Positions 35,937-44,943 are shown, numbered from the stretch's first letter. The stretch: DNA of 64,000 nucleotides from Pantoea septica (GCF_002095575.1 NZ_MLJJ01000002.1:1-64000), one strand, 5' to 3'. Made by a program: numbers and translations. The notes: generated by a model from the sequence alone, not told the origin.

Positions 35937-36728
35937 TTATACGCTGAGCGTGCAGTTGCCGCAGCGTTCGACGTCGGGAATGCGGTAGCGCTGGCAGCAG
36001 CTGCGCCTCACCATCTCGCCGCCGCGCGGCAGCATGGTGCGGTAGAGCGGGTTGTCGCTGCCGTCCTGCAGGCGGCTGGTGAAAAAGATCGTCTGCTCAA
36101 GCTGCAGAATTGTCGCTTCATCCAGCAGGGTTTTCAGCTCGCCGAGGAACCAGTGAAAAGAGAAGCCCATATTGTTCCAGATCAGCCTGGCGTTGATGCC
36201 GCCATGCTGGGCGATGGCGTTCACCGCCGGGATCAGATGCTGCTGGATCAGGCGATCGATACGCTGCGGTGCCGTAAGGTAGCGCGCTTCTTCATCTTCG
36301 TGCGTCGCGATCCAGAAGGCGCAAGGGTGGCCATGCTCGTGGAATTGAACGTGGATATGCTGCGGCGAGCAGTCGAGCGCGCGCGATTCCGCCAGCAGCG
36401 CCAGCATTAGCGGCGGCAGCAGCAGGCCGAAATACCACTGCGCCCAGAGCGACTGAACCGGCTTCGCCTCCTGAACGGCGTCGGGATGCTGACGATAGAG
36501 ATAGTCGCTGTAGCGCTGCGCCAGCGCAGGAAACTGTTCCGGGCGAGCCCACTCCGCCAGCGTCAGAGCGTCTGCGGGCGCGGCTTCATCAAGGTGGATG
36601 CTCTCCAGCATATAGCTGTGCTGCTCGCGCATAAGATCGCGCAGGGCGCGCGCCAGCGAGCGATCGCCCTGCATAAAAATAGGCTGAGCGTACTGAAAGC
36701 GTTGAGATTGCTGCCTGATGTTCGCCAT
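35937..36728 (-). CDS. fhuF: Siderophore-iron reductase
   Basis: FhuF reduces ferric hydroxamate siderophores in the cytosol. The 263-residue protein resembles E. coli FhuF in WAQWYFGLLLPPLMLALLAE, HIHVQFHEHGHPCAFWIATH and the 2Fe-2S-binding C-terminus SCCQRYRIPDVERCGNCTL (CC-x10-C-x2-C). A start at 36728 (MANIRQQSQRFQ) fits the family; GTG 36740 is an alternative. A Fur box lies at 36760-36778, which places it under iron control. It lies near yjjZ and rsmC as in E. coli, though a diguanylate cyclase gene now separates it from yjjZ. Confidence 0.92.
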   Translation of the reverse strand: MANIRQQSQRFQYAQPIFMQGDRSLARALRDLMREQHSYMLESIHLDEAAPADALTLAEWARPEQFPALAQRYSDYLYRQHPDAVQEAKPVQSLWAQWYFGLLLPPLMLALLAESRALDCSPQHIHVQFHEHGHPCAFWIATHEDEEARYLTAPQRIDRLIQQHLIPAVNAIAQHGGINARLIWNNMGFSFHWFLGELKTLLDEATILQLEQTIFFTSRLQDGSDNPLYRTMLPRGGEMVRRSCCQRYRIPDVERCGNCTLSV

Positions 36729-36759
36729 GCTGAATAACACGCCCTGGAAGCAGAGAAGA

Positions 36760-36778
36760 AAGAATGATAATCGTTCTT
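36760..36778. promoter_or_regulatory. Fur box of fhuF
   Basis: AAGAATGATAATCGTTCTT is a near-perfect 19-base inverted repeat that fits the Fur consensus (GATAATGATAATCATTATC) and lies about 30 bases upstream of the fhuF start. Confidence 0.8.
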
Positions 36779-36855
36779 AGTCCTATTCACAAGTCGGCGA
36801 AATTGACGGCGCGGCCGGGCGCCTGCCGCGCGTCGCCGCGATGACGGGCGAAGAA

Positions 36856-37950
36856 TTACAGCGCTTCGCCGCTGACGGTCAGGGTTTTGGGCAAGTCTTC
36901 CCAGGCGAGAATGGTATTTCGGCCCTGATTTTTGGCGACGTAGAGCGCGCGGTCGGCGTTGGCGACCGCCTGATCGAACTCGTCGTCGAAGATTGGCGCA
37001 ATGCCGGCGCTGACGGTAACGTGGGTAGAGACCTTTTCGTTGAAACGGTGGGGGATCTCCAGATCGAGCACATACTGGCGAATGCGCTCCGCCAGCTTCA
37101 TGGCGATCGACGCGTTAACGTTGGTCATCAGCACCAGAAACTCTTCGCCGCCATAACGCACCACCACATCGCGCGAACGCACGGCGTCGCGGATCGCCAC
37201 CGACACGCGCGCCAGCGCCTGGTCGCCCATGGCATGGCCGTAGTTGTCGTTATACGCCTTGAAGTGGTCGATATCGAGCAGCAGCACGAAGTGGCTGCCG
37301 GCGTGATTTTCCAGAATATTATCCAGCCGGTTTTTGAGTCCGCGGCGGTTATAAAGGCCGGTCAGCGGGTCCAGCATGCTGAGATCGCTGAAGGTCTCTT
37401 TTTCTTCATAGAGCTGGCGCATCAGACGACGGGTGAAGCGATCGACGCGGCGGCGCATCAGGTGCTGCAGAGAGAAGCCGATCAGCGGCAACGAGATGGT
37501 CAGCAGCAGCATCGCCAGATGCGCGCCCTTATCCAGCAGCAGCACCGTTACCACCGGCGGGGTGATATGTAGACAAAATGCCGGCAGATAATCGCTCAGG
37601 GCGATAGCGCTGATAAAAAAAACGCTCAGCAGGCTAATCATCAGGAAATTGTCGTCAAAAAAGAAGACCTGCTGATATTTGAGCTCAATATGCCAGGCCC
37701 AAAACGCGCCAAGCAGTAATGCCACAGGATTTAATAAAGGTAATTTCAGTTTGGGCCTGATTAAACACGCAATTAACGTCGAGGCGCTAAATAGCGCGAC
37801 GGTAATAATCGGCGCAGGCAAGTCCGCAGCCGGGCTGCCGGCGAAAGGGATCAGGCAAAACAGCGATACGGCGACATTTAAAAACAGAAAGAGCATCAGC
37901 GATAGCCGATATTTGCTCTGTTTCAATTCATCGTAAGATTGTAATTTCAT
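36856..37950 (-). CDS. Membrane diguanylate cyclase (GGDEF)
   Basis: About 364 residues from ATG 37950 (MKLQSYDELKQSKYRLSLML; in-frame ATG 37989 is an alternative). Six or so membrane helices (about 15-175) resemble a MASE-type sensor, followed by a cytosolic GGDEF domain (about 195-360): LSMLDPLTGLYNRRGLKNRL, LLLDIDHFKAYNDNYGHAMG, then RSRDVVVRYGGEEFLVLMTN. The GGEEF motif is intact, so it should make c-di-GMP, and the preceding RSRD fits an inhibitory I-site (RxxD five residues before GGEEF). There is no EAL domain. It sits between the iron genes fhuF and yjjZ, which is not the E. coli arrangement. Confidence 0.85.
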   Translation of the reverse strand: MKLQSYDELKQSKYRLSLMLFLFLNVAVSLFCLIPFAGSPAADLPAPIITVALFSASTLIACLIRPKLKLPLLNPVALLLGAFWAWHIELKYQQVFFFDDNFLMISLLSVFFISAIALSDYLPAFCLHITPPVVTVLLLDKGAHLAMLLLTISLPLIGFSLQHLMRRRVDRFTRRLMRQLYEEKETFSDLSMLDPLTGLYNRRGLKNRLDNILENHAGSHFVLLLDIDHFKAYNDNYGHAMGDQALARVSVAIRDAVRSRDVVVRYGGEEFLVLMTNVNASIAMKLAERIRQYVLDLEIPHRFNEKVSTHVTVSAGIAPIFDDEFDQAVANADRALYVAKNQGRNTILAWEDLPKTLTVSGEAL

Positions 37951-38132
37951 TATTAATACTCGAAACGGCCCTGAAATATCAAAGCGCATTCCGGCAAGAA
38001 TAAATTCATTTGCCGGACAATGAGCAAATTTGCTGTGTTATGAAAGGTGTTATCGGCCGCAATCTAGCATTTTCCAACTGGTCTGTCATCTTCCGGTCCT
38101 GCGAGAAAAAAACAGGCTGCAAGATGAGATTT

Positions 38133-38148
38133 ATTATCATATGATAAT
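38133..38148. promoter_or_regulatory. Perfect palindrome before yjjZ, possible Fur site
   Basis: ATTATCATATGATAAT is a perfect 16-base palindrome about 30 bases upstream of the yjjZ start, built from ATTATC/GATAAT units like a Fur site. A further TTATCAT follows at 38157-38163. In E. coli, yjjZ is part of the iron-responsive set next to fhuF. Confidence 0.55.
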
Positions 38149-38177
38149 GGGAACTCTTATCATTTGAGGTCGACGCC

Positions 38178-38462
38178 ATGTTGATGGCCGTGTTTGCCGC
38201 CTGCGGCTTGTGGGGATTCAGCTGGGTGATGGGGAAAAAACTGGACAGCGCCTGGGGCGTGCTCCTGCCCTGCGCGGCGATGCCGTGCTTTGCGCTATGG
38301 GAGCCGAGCTTTAGCCAGTGGCGTATCGTGATGATCGTCGCGCTGCTGTTGACGGTGGTGATGCTGTTCCATCGCCGGTTGCGTCACTATCTGCTGCTGC
38401 CTTCATGCCTGGCGTTAGCGGGCGGATTAGCGGCCGTTGCGGTGAATTTTCATGGGGCCTGA
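38178..38462 (+). CDS. yjjZ: DUF1435 family membrane protein
   Basis: A 94-residue protein with three or four hydrophobic segments. LDSAWGVLLPCAAMPCFALW, SQWRIVMIVALLLTVVMLFH and RRLRHYLLLPSCLALAGGLA match E. coli YjjZ/DUF1435, which lies between fhuF and the leu tRNA genes there too. It is a small inner-membrane protein of unknown function. GAGG precedes the ATG. The upstream palindrome suggests iron regulation. Confidence 0.8.
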   Translation: MLMAVFAACGLWGFSWVMGKKLDSAWGVLLPCAAMPCFALWEPSFSQWRIVMIVALLLTVVMLFHRRLRHYLLLPSCLALAGGLAAVAVNFHGA

Positions 38463-38507
38463 AACAGAGAGAGTAAAACAGAGAGGTGGAACAGGGGAGG
38501 ACAACTC

Positions 38508-38594
38508 TGGTGCGAAGAGAGGGACTTGAACCCTCACGTCCGTTAAGACACTAACACCTGAAGCTAGCGCGTCTACCAATTCCGCCACCTTCGC
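38508..38594 (-). tRNA. leuV: tRNA-Leu (CAG), copy 3
   Basis: 87 bases, with the GCGAAGG acceptor stem, a long variable arm, anticodon CAG in CTTCAGGTG, T-loop GGTTCAAGTCC and an encoded CCA. This is the last of three identical copies in transcription order (E. coli leuQ-leuP-leuV). The symbol is assigned by position. Confidence 0.95.
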
Positions 38595-38627
38595 ATTTGA
38601 GTCATCTTGCTTTTCATATCGCCGCAT

Positions 38628-38714
38628 TGGTGCGAAGAGAGGGACTTGAACCCTCACGTCCGTTAAGACACTAACACCTGAAGCTAGCGCGTCTACCAAT
38701 TCCGCCACCTTCGC
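38628..38714 (-). tRNA. leuP: tRNA-Leu (CAG), copy 2
   Basis: 87 bases, identical in sequence to the other two copies, anticodon CAG, CCA encoded. It is separated by a 33-base spacer from copy 3 and a 32-base spacer from copy 1; the spacers differ in sequence. Confidence 0.95.
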
Positions 38715-38746
38715 GCAGTGCGATGCGAGATGAAAATCGTGGTTGT

Positions 38747-38833
38747 TGGTGCGAAGAGAGGGACTTGAACCCTCACGTCCGTTAAGACACTAACACCTGA
38801 AGCTAGCGCGTCTACCAATTCCGCCACCTTCGC
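38747..38833 (-). tRNA. leuQ: tRNA-Leu (CAG), copy 1
   Basis: 87 bases, identical to the other copies, anticodon CAG, CCA encoded. This is the promoter-proximal copy. Confidence 0.95.
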
Positions 38834-38839
38834 GTACCA

Positions 38840-38901
38840 GCAATACATGACAGTATTGCAACCACGGAGGCGCATTCTAGAGATTTTACACCCGGCGTCA
38901 A
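38840..38901 (-). promoter_or_regulatory. Promoter and leader hairpin of tRNA-Leu operon
   Basis: On the minus strand: -35 TTGACG (38901-38896), 16-base spacer, -10 TAGAAT (38879-38874), then the GC-rich discriminator GCGCCTCC, the hallmark of stringently controlled stable-RNA promoters. The leader includes a hairpin GCAATAC / GTATTGC (38840-38859). Confidence 0.75.
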
Positions 38902-38963
38902 CAGATATTTCGCGACGGCGAATCGACTGCTGTAAAAAGCAACGTTTTCACCGTCGCCGCTGC

Positions 38964-39995
38964 TTAGCGCGCTTTCGCGCCGCGGCCGTAAACGGCGCGG
39001 TAAACCTTGAAGCGTCCGTTTTGCGCCAGCACTTCATGGCTGCCGAAGGTTTCGTCCAGCACCTGCGGATAGGGCAGGAAGGCGTTGGCCACAATACGCA
39101 GTTCGCCGCCGGTGTTGAGGTGCTTCACCGCGCCGCGGATCAGGGTCTGCGCCGCGTCCAAGCTGGTTTCGCGCCCTTCGTGGAACGGCGGATTCGAGAG
39201 GATCAGATCGAAGCGGCCGGTGACGTCGGAGAAGACGTTGCTCGGGAAAACGTCGCCCTCGAAGCCGTTGATCGCCAGCGTCGCTTTGCTCGCCTCAATC
39301 GCCGCGGCGTGCACGTCGCACAGCGTCAGACGCACTTTCGGCGAATGGTTGGCCAGCACCGCCGACAGCACGCCCGTGCCGCAGCCGATATCCAGCACTT
39401 TGCCTTTGGTGTGCGGCGCCAGGGTGGTGAGCAGCAGTGCGCTGCCGATATCGAGGTCGTCGCGGCTGAAGACGCCCGGCAGGGTGCAGATGGTCAGCGG
39501 ATCGAGATCGTAGCTGTCGCGGAAGCTTTCGGCGTCGAACGTCGGCTTGCCTTCCAGGCGGCCGTGGTAAAGTCCGCAGCGGCGCGCGCTGTCGATTTTG
39601 TCCAGCGTCGCCCACTCTTCGACCATGCCTTCGGCGCTGCGCACGCCGCTACGGTTTTCGCCCACGACGAAAATGTCGCAGCCCAGCGGCAGCAGGGAGA
39701 GCAGGTTCGTCAGCTGGAAAAAGGCTTCCGGCTTGTTTTTCGGCCAGTAGTAGATCAGCGTGTCGCACCCTTCAACGTCTTCCTGCGTTGCCACCAGACC
39801 GTAACGCGCCCGTTCGCCCAGACGGCGACTCAGGTTTTGCCAGTGATGATACTGCTGGGTATGCGCGCGCGATGAGGCGGTCTCCAGCTGAGCGGGCAGG
39901 TCATCCTGCATATCGCCAGCGAACAAGACGTGGCGGGCGGTAAATTCATCACTGTGGCGCAGTATGACTTCGCTGGCCGGGGTAAAAGCAGACAT
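38964..39995 (-). CDS. rsmC: 16S rRNA (guanine(1207)-N(2))-methyltransferase
   Basis: RsmC methylates G1207 of 16S rRNA in the small subunit. The 343-residue length equals that of E. coli RsmC. It has an N-terminal catalytically inactive domain (about 1-160) and a C-terminal SAM fold with [20 protein letters not shown] and the base-binding motif [11 protein letters not shown]. It is divergent from holD, as in E. coli. Confidence 0.95.
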   Translation of the reverse strand: MSAFTPASEVILRHSDEFTARHVLFAGDMQDDLPAQLETASSRAHTQQYHHWQNLSRRLGERARYGLVATQEDVEGCDTLIYYWPKNKPEAFFQLTNLLSLLPLGCDIFVVGENRSGVRSAEGMVEEWATLDKIDSARRCGLYHGRLEGKPTFDAESFRDSYDLDPLTICTLPGVFSRDDLDIGSALLLTTLAPHTKGKVLDIGCGTGVLSAVLANHSPKVRLTLCDVHAAAIEASKATLAINGFEGDVFPSNVFSDVTGRFDLILSNPPFHEGRETSLDAAQTLIRGAVKHLNTGGELRIVANAFLPYPQVLDETFGSHEVLAQNGRFKVYRAVYGRGAKAR

Positions 39996-40102
39996 GAAAG
40001 GCTCCTGTTAGATCAGAGCGGCGATTATAGTGGTTTGTTGGCGCATGTTCGATGGGTTTGCTAGCATAGCGTCGCATTCAGGCAGCACATCAAGGGTAAA
40101 TC

Positions 40103-40513
40103 ATGACGTCCAGGCGCGACTGGCTGTTACAGCAAATGGGAATAACGCAGTATCAACTGCGACGCCCGCGCGTGCTTAAGGGCGAAATCGCGGTACGGCT
40201 GACGCCAGGCACAAAGCTGATTATCGTCGCCGACGTCGCGCCCGGCCTGCATGAGCCGCTGGTGCGCGACGTGCTGCACGTGCTCGACCTGCAGCCCGCC
40301 CAGGTGATGGCGCTGACGCCCGATCAGCTGCAGATGCTGCCCGAATCGCTCGACTGCGCGGGCTGGCTGATCGGCATCGACGGGCCGCACCCCTTTAGCG
40401 GCGTCGCGCTTCACTCAGCCTCGTTAAATGAACTCTCCAGCAGCGGCGCGGCGAAACGCGCGCTCTGGCAACAGATGTGTAACCATGACAGCGATCTCTT
40501 TCCTCACCCCTGA
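40103..40513 (+). CDS. holD: DNA polymerase III psi subunit
   Basis: A 136-residue protein matching HolD (MTSRRDWLLQQMGITQYQLR, RPRVLKGEIAVRLTPGTKLI, LLPES-type end). Psi links the clamp loader to chi and SSB at the replication fork. It is followed by rimI with a 29-base overlap, as in E. coli where the two genes also overlap. Confidence 0.93.
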   Translation: MTSRRDWLLQQMGITQYQLRRPRVLKGEIAVRLTPGTKLIIVADVAPGLHEPLVRDVLHVLDLQPAQVMALTPDQLQMLPESLDCAGWLIGIDGPHPFSGVALHSASLNELSSSGAAKRALWQQMCNHDSDLFPHP

Positions 40514-40925
40514 GGACACCGCCCAGGCTTTCGCCATCGAGTGTCGCAGCCACGCTTTTCCGTGGCGCGAACAGACCTTCGCCAGCAACCAGGGCGAGCG
40601 TTTTCTTAACTATCGCCTCGACGTCGACGGCGTGATAGCCGCCTTCGCGATTACGCAGGTGGTGCTGGATGAGGCGTCGCTGTTCAATATCGCCGTCGAT
40701 CCCGCTTTCCAGCGGCGCGGCTACGGGCGTCAGCTGCTGCAGCATCTTATCGCCGAGCTTGAGAAGCGCGACGTGATGACGCTGTGGCTGGAAGTGCGCG
40801 CCTCCAATCATCCCGCTATCGCCCTGTACGAGCAGCTCGACTTCCACCAGGTGAGCCGCCGCCCCAACTACTATCCCACCGCCAGCGGACGTGAAGACGC
40901 CATCATCATGGCGCTGACGCTGTAG
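40485..40925 (+). CDS. rimI: Ribosomal protein S18 N-alpha-acetyltransferase
   Basis: A 146-residue GNAT enzyme that acetylates the N-terminal alanine of S18. ATG 40485 is chosen by alignment to E. coli (MTAISFLTPEDTAQAF). Marks: HAFPWREQTFASNQGERFLN, ITQVVLDEASLFNIAVDPAF, QRRGYGRQLLQHLIAELEKR (acetyl-CoA loop) and WLEVRASNHPAIALYEQLDF. The start lies inside the holD coding region (29-base overlap), implying translational coupling. Confidence 0.94.
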   Translation: MTAISFLTPEDTAQAFAIECRSHAFPWREQTFASNQGERFLNYRLDVDGVIAAFAITQVVLDEASLFNIAVDPAFQRRGYGRQLLQHLIAELEKRDVMTLWLEVRASNHPAIALYEQLDFHQVSRRPNYYPTASGREDAIIMALTL

Positions 40926-40942
40926 GCTTTTAAGGAGCTGTA

Positions 40943-41623
40943 ATGTTAAAAGACTGGGATTGCATCCTGTTCGATGCCGATGACACCCTGTTTCACTTTG
41001 ATGCGTTTGCCGGGCTGCAGCGTCTCTTCGCCGGTTACGACGTTCAGTTCACCGACCAGGACTACGCCGACTATCAGGCGATCAACAAGCCGCTGTGGGT
41101 CGATTACCAGAACGGCGCCATCTCCGCGCTGCAGCTTCAGACGCGGCGTTTTACCGGCTGGGCGGAAAAGCTGAGCGTAGCGCCCGACGTGCTTAACAGC
41201 GGCTTTCTGAGCGCCATGTCGGAGATTTGCATGCCGCTGGAGGGCGCGGTCAGCCTGATGCACGCGTTGCACAACAAGGTGCCGATGGGCATCATCACCA
41301 ACGGCTTTACCGCGCTGCAGCAGGCGCGTCTGGAGCGCACCGGCTTCCGCGACTACTTTTCGGCGCTGGTGATCTCCGAGCAGGTTGGGGTGCCGAAGCC
41401 GGACGCGGCTATTTTTGACTACGCGCTGGAAAAAATGGGCAATCCGGATCGCAGCCGCGTGCTGATGGTGGGCGATACGCCGGAGTCCGATATTCTCGGC
41501 GGCATGAACGCCGGTTTAAAAACCTGCTGGATCGATCACGGCACGCGACCGCTGCCAGAGACGATTCGCCCCACCTGGACGGTGACCTCGCTGGGCGAGC
41601 TTAAGGCGCTGCTGCTCGCCTGA
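40943..41623 (+). CDS. yjjG: HAD-family 5'-nucleotidase (dUMP phosphatase)
   Basis: 226 residues (E. coli 225). HAD motifs: [19 protein letters not shown] with nucleophile Asp; II TNGF ([19 protein letters not shown]); [21 protein letters not shown] and [17 protein letters not shown]. YjjG acts on pyrimidine nucleotides, including non-canonical ones, as a house-cleaning enzyme. It follows rimI by 17 bases with AAGGAG before the ATG. Confidence 0.93.
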   Translation: MLKDWDCILFDADDTLFHFDAFAGLQRLFAGYDVQFTDQDYADYQAINKPLWVDYQNGAISALQLQTRRFTGWAEKLSVAPDVLNSGFLSAMSEICMPLEGAVSLMHALHNKVPMGIITNGFTALQQARLERTGFRDYFSALVISEQVGVPKPDAAIFDYALEKMGNPDRSRVLMVGDTPESDILGGMNAGLKTCWIDHGTRPLPETIRPTWTVTSLGELKALLLA

Positions 41624-41659
41624 GTAACTATTCACCGTAGCAACTGATTTAAAGCTAAG

Positions 41660-41683
41660 AAGCCCGCAAAGCGGGCTTTTTTT
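41660..41683 (+). terminator. Terminator after yjjG
   Basis: Stem AAGCCCGC / GCGGGCTT with an AAA loop and a following T-run (TTTTTTT). It ends the holD-rimI-yjjG transcript. Confidence 0.85.
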
Positions 41684-41804
41684 CATTTAAAACTATTCAT
41701 GAATCTATTCATTCGACGTGAATGGACTTGCACTTTTGCTTGAATACACGCTGGTTGACCCCATATTTAATGGCGAAAACCGATAAACAGGGCGTGCCTG
41801 CGGC

Positions 41805-42464
41805 TTAAGGCACCGATTCCTTCTTCTCGCCTTCGTCGTCGCCATCCTCTTTTACTGGCGTGCTGGCGGTCAACAGAAACGGCGACTGCTGCCAGCGAGT
41901 GCGGCGATCGCGCAGCAGCGTGCGCGACAGAATAATGCCGATGGCCAGCGCCAGCAGCATCATCAGGCGCAGAATATTGGTGGTGTTGTCGACCTGACGC
42001 GACTCGGTGACCAGCACATGGGTATCCAGCGTCACGCGCAGAAAGCCGAGCGGGCCGTCGCTGTTGCCGAGCGGCTCTACCAGCTGATGGTTGAAGTAGC
42101 TGCCGGCGCGCTTGCCGTCGAGCGCCAGGCGATCGCGCACGTTGATGTTTTCGCCGCTGTGCGCCACCAGGCTGCCGTCGTCGGCGTAAACCGAGGCGTC
42201 GAGAATGCGGCTGTTGGTGGTCATCTGATTGAGGATGGCTTCGATCTGGCTGCGGTTATCGTCGCTGTTGTCCATCAGCGGCGACAGGCTAAAGGCGACC
42301 TGCTTCGTCAGGGTCTGCGCCAGCTCTTCGACCTGCTCGGAGCGCGCCATCTGATGGCCAAGGCTAAACCAGGAGGCGCCCTGCATCAGAACGACCAACA
42401 GCGCCAGCGAGATCAGCACAATCACCGTGCGATGTAAGCGAAATTTCAGTGCCCTTTTAGCCAT
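41805..42464 (-). CDS. ytjB: SMP/YtjB family membrane protein
   Basis: A 219-residue protein with an N-terminal helix (about 14-30, VIVLISLALLVVLMQGASWF), a periplasmic region (QVAFSLSPLMDNSDDNRSQI; SVYADDGSLVAHSGENINVR) and a second helix (about 165-183). It matches E. coli YtjB (Smp), located divergently from serB as here. The periplasmic domain looks like a small sensor (AhpA-like). The C-terminal tail is acidic (EDGDDEGEKKESVP) and probably variable. The function is not established. Confidence 0.88.
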   Translation of the reverse strand: MAKRALKFRLHRTVIVLISLALLVVLMQGASWFSLGHQMARSEQVEELAQTLTKQVAFSLSPLMDNSDDNRSQIEAILNQMTTNSRILDASVYADDGSLVAHSGENINVRDRLALDGKRAGSYFNHQLVEPLGNSDGPLGFLRVTLDTHVLVTESRQVDNTTNILRLMMLLALAIGIILSRTLLRDRRTRWQQSPFLLTASTPVKEDGDDEGEKKESVP

Positions 42465-42572
42465 CGATAACCTGTGTCACGTCACAACAGAAACCAGGAG
42501 ATTATGTTGCCAGAAGCGGCGCAGACAAGGTAGCCTCTTGCGTGGTTTTGTTGTCCCCCTACAGGAGCTCTG

Positions 42573-43550
42573 ATGCCGAACCGTCTTACCTGGTGCGACC
42601 TGCCCGCCGAACTCTCCGAATGGCCGGGTTTACCCCTTTCCCTTAGCGGCGACGAAGTCATGCCGCTGGACTACCGTGCCGGTCGGACCGGCTGGCTGCT
42701 GTACGGTCGCGATCTGACTAAACAACAGCTTACCGATTATCAGCATCAGTTAGGCGCAGCGATGGTGATCGTCAGCGCCTGGCGCGTCGACGACTATCAG
42801 GTGGTGCGTCTGGCCGGTTCGCTGACGCCGCGCGCCGCGAAGCTGGCGCACGAGAACGGCCTCGACGTCGCGCCGCTCGGCAAGATCCCGCATCTGAAAA
42901 CGCCGGGCCTGCTGGTGATGGACATGGACTCCACCGCGATTCAGATCGAGTGCATCGACGAGATCGCCAAACTGGCGGGCAGCGGCGAGCTGGTGGCGGA
43001 AGTGACCGAGCGCGCGATGCGTGGCGAACTCGACTTCGCCGCCAGCCTGCGCCAGCGCGTGGCGACGCTCAAAGGCGCCGACGCCAATATTCTGAAGCAG
43101 GTGCGCGACGAATTGCCGCTGATGCCGGGCCTGACCGAGCTGGTGCAGAAGCTGCAGGCGCTGGGCTGGCAGGTGGCAATCGCCTCCGGCGGCTTTACCT
43201 GGTTCGCGGAATACCTGCGCGACAGGCTGCATCTGGCGCACGTCGCCGCCAACGAACTCGAAATGCGCGACGGCAGGCTGACCGGCGAAGTGCTGGGACC
43301 GATTGTCGACGCGCAATACAAAGCGGATATCCTGAAGAAGCTGGCGCAGCGTTTTGATATCGCGCCGGAGCAAACCGTCGCGATCGGCGACGGCGCCAAC
43401 GACCTGCCGATGATTAAGGCAGCGGCGCTGGGTATCGCTTATCATGCTAAACCCAAAGTGAATGAGCAGACGCAGGTGACTATCCGTCACGCCGATCTGA
43501 TGGGCGTATTTTGCATCCTCAGCGGCAGCTTGATTCACGAAGAGCGTTAG
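42573..43550 (+). CDS. serB: Phosphoserine phosphatase
   Basis: SerB makes L-serine from phosphoserine, the last step of the pathway. It is 325 residues (E. coli 322) with an N-terminal regulatory part (about 1-105) and a HAD domain: LVMDMDSTAIQIECIDEIAK (nucleophile Asp), QVAIASGGFTWFAEYL and AIGDGANDLPMIKAAALGIA. It leads the serB-radA-nadR run; radA follows after 10 bases. Confidence 0.96.
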   Translation: MPNRLTWCDLPAELSEWPGLPLSLSGDEVMPLDYRAGRTGWLLYGRDLTKQQLTDYQHQLGAAMVIVSAWRVDDYQVVRLAGSLTPRAAKLAHENGLDVAPLGKIPHLKTPGLLVMDMDSTAIQIECIDEIAKLAGSGELVAEVTERAMRGELDFAASLRQRVATLKGADANILKQVRDELPLMPGLTELVQKLQALGWQVAIASGGFTWFAEYLRDRLHLAHVAANELEMRDGRLTGEVLGPIVDAQYKADILKKLAQRFDIAPEQTVAIGDGANDLPMIKAAALGIAYHAKPKVNEQTQVTIRHADLMGVFCILSGSLIHEER

Positions 43551-43560
43551 AGGTACTGAT

Positions 43561-44943
43561 TTGGCCAAAGCGGCAAAACGCGCCTTCGTTTGTAACGAAT
43601 GCGGCGCAGACTATCCGCGCTGGCAGGGGCAATGCAGCGCCTGCCACGCCTGGAACACCATCACCGAAGTGCGTATTGCGGCGTCGCCAGCGGCGGCGCG
43701 CAATGAGCGCCTGAGCGGCTACGCCGGCAGCGCGGGCGTCAGCCGGGTGCAGAAGCTGTCGGAAATCAGCCTGGAGGCGCTGCCGCGCTTCTCCACCGGC
43801 TTCAAAGAGTTTGACCGCGTGCTGGGCGGCGGCGTGGTGCCGGGCAGCGCTATCCTGATCGGCGGCAATCCCGGCGCGGGGAAATCGACGCTGCTGCTGC
43901 AGGTGATGTGCCGTCTGGCGCAGGAGATGAAAACCCTCTACGTCACCGGCGAAGAATCGCTGCAGCAGGTGGCGATGCGCGCGCACCGCCTTGGCCTGCC
44001 GAGCGAAAACCTCAATATGCTGTCGGAAACCAGCATCGAGCAGATCTGCCAGATCGCCGAGCAGGAAGAGCCGAAGCTGATGGTGATCGACTCTATCCAG
44101 GTGATGCACATGGCGGATATTCAGTCGTCGCCGGGCAGCGTGGCGCAGGTGCGCGAAACCGCCGCCTATCTGACGCGCTTCGCCAAAACGCGCGGCGTGG
44201 CGATCGTGATGGTCGGCCACGTCACCAAAGATGGATCGCTGGCGGGTCCGAAAGTGCTGGAGCACTGCATCGACTGTTCGGTGCTGCTGGACGGCGACGC
44301 CGACTCGCGCTTTCGCACGCTGCGCAGCCATAAAAACCGTTTCGGCGCGGTGAACGAACTTGGCGTGTTCGCCATGACCGAGCAGGGTATGCGCGAAGTC
44401 AGCAATCCCTCGGCGATCTTCCTGTCGCGCGGCGACGAGGTGACCTCCGGCAGTTCCGTGATGGTGGTATGGGAAGGCACCCGTCCGCTGCTGGTGGAGA
44501 TCCAGGCGCTGGTGGATCACTCGATGATGGGCAATCCGCGCCGCGTCGCGGTGGGACTGGAGCAAAACAGGTTGGCGATCCTGCTGGCGGTGCTGCATCG
44601 CCACGGCGGCCTGCAGATGGCCGATCAGGATGTGTTCGTCAACGTGGTCGGCGGCGTGAAAGTGACCGAAACCAGCGCCGATCTGGCGCTGCTGCTGGCG
44701 ATGGTGTCGAGCCTGCGCGATCGTCCGCTGCCGCAGGATCTGGTGATCTTCGGCGAGGTCGGGCTGGCGGGCGAGATCCGTCCGGTGCCGAGCGGGCAGG
44801 AGCGTATCTCCGAAGCGGCCAAGCACGGCTTCAAGCGCGCCATCGTGCCGGCCGGCAACGCGCCGAAGAAAGCGGTCGACGGCATGAAGGTTTATAGCGC
44901 GAAAAAACTGGCGGACGCGCTGGCGATACTGGATGAGCTTTAA
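43561..44943 (+). CDS. radA: DNA repair protein RadA (Sms)
   Basis: 460 residues, as in E. coli. The start is a TTG at 43561 (AGAGG upstream); no better start exists in frame. Zinc finger FVCNECGADYPRWQGQCSAC; RecA-like core with Walker A GGNPGAGKSTLL (from about residue 101); the RadA-specific KNRFG motif (SHKNRFGAVNELGVF); and a C-terminal Lon-protease-like domain (about 300-450). RadA drives branch migration in recombination. It lies 10 bases after serB. Confidence 0.96.
   Translation: MAKAAKRAFVCNECGADYPRWQGQCSACHAWNTITEVRIAASPAAARNERLSGYAGSAGVSRVQKLSEISLEALPRFSTGFKEFDRVLGGGVVPGSAILIGGNPGAGKSTLLLQVMCRLAQEMKTLYVTGEESLQQVAMRAHRLGLPSENLNMLSETSIEQICQIAEQEEPKLMVIDSIQVMHMADIQSSPGSVAQVRETAAYLTRFAKTRGVAIVMVGHVTKDGSLAGPKVLEHCIDCSVLLDGDADSRFRTLRSHKNRFGAVNELGVFAMTEQGMREVSNPSAIFLSRGDEVTSGSSVMVVWEGTRPLLVEIQALVDHSMMGNPRRVAVGLEQNRLAILLAVLHRHGGLQMADQDVFVNVVGGVKVTETSADLALLLAMVSSLRDRPLPQDLVIFGEVGLAGEIRPVPSGQERISEAAKHGFKRAIVPAGNAPKKAVDGMKVYSAKKLADALAILDEL

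Noticed and set aside
38508..38833. Three near-identical units as a CRISPR-like or satellite repeat
   Set aside because: Each unit folds as tRNA-Leu(CAG) with encoded CCA.
38427..38875. ORFs with repeated MAELVDALASGVSVLTDVRV
   Set aside because: They are translations of the three tRNA-Leu genes.
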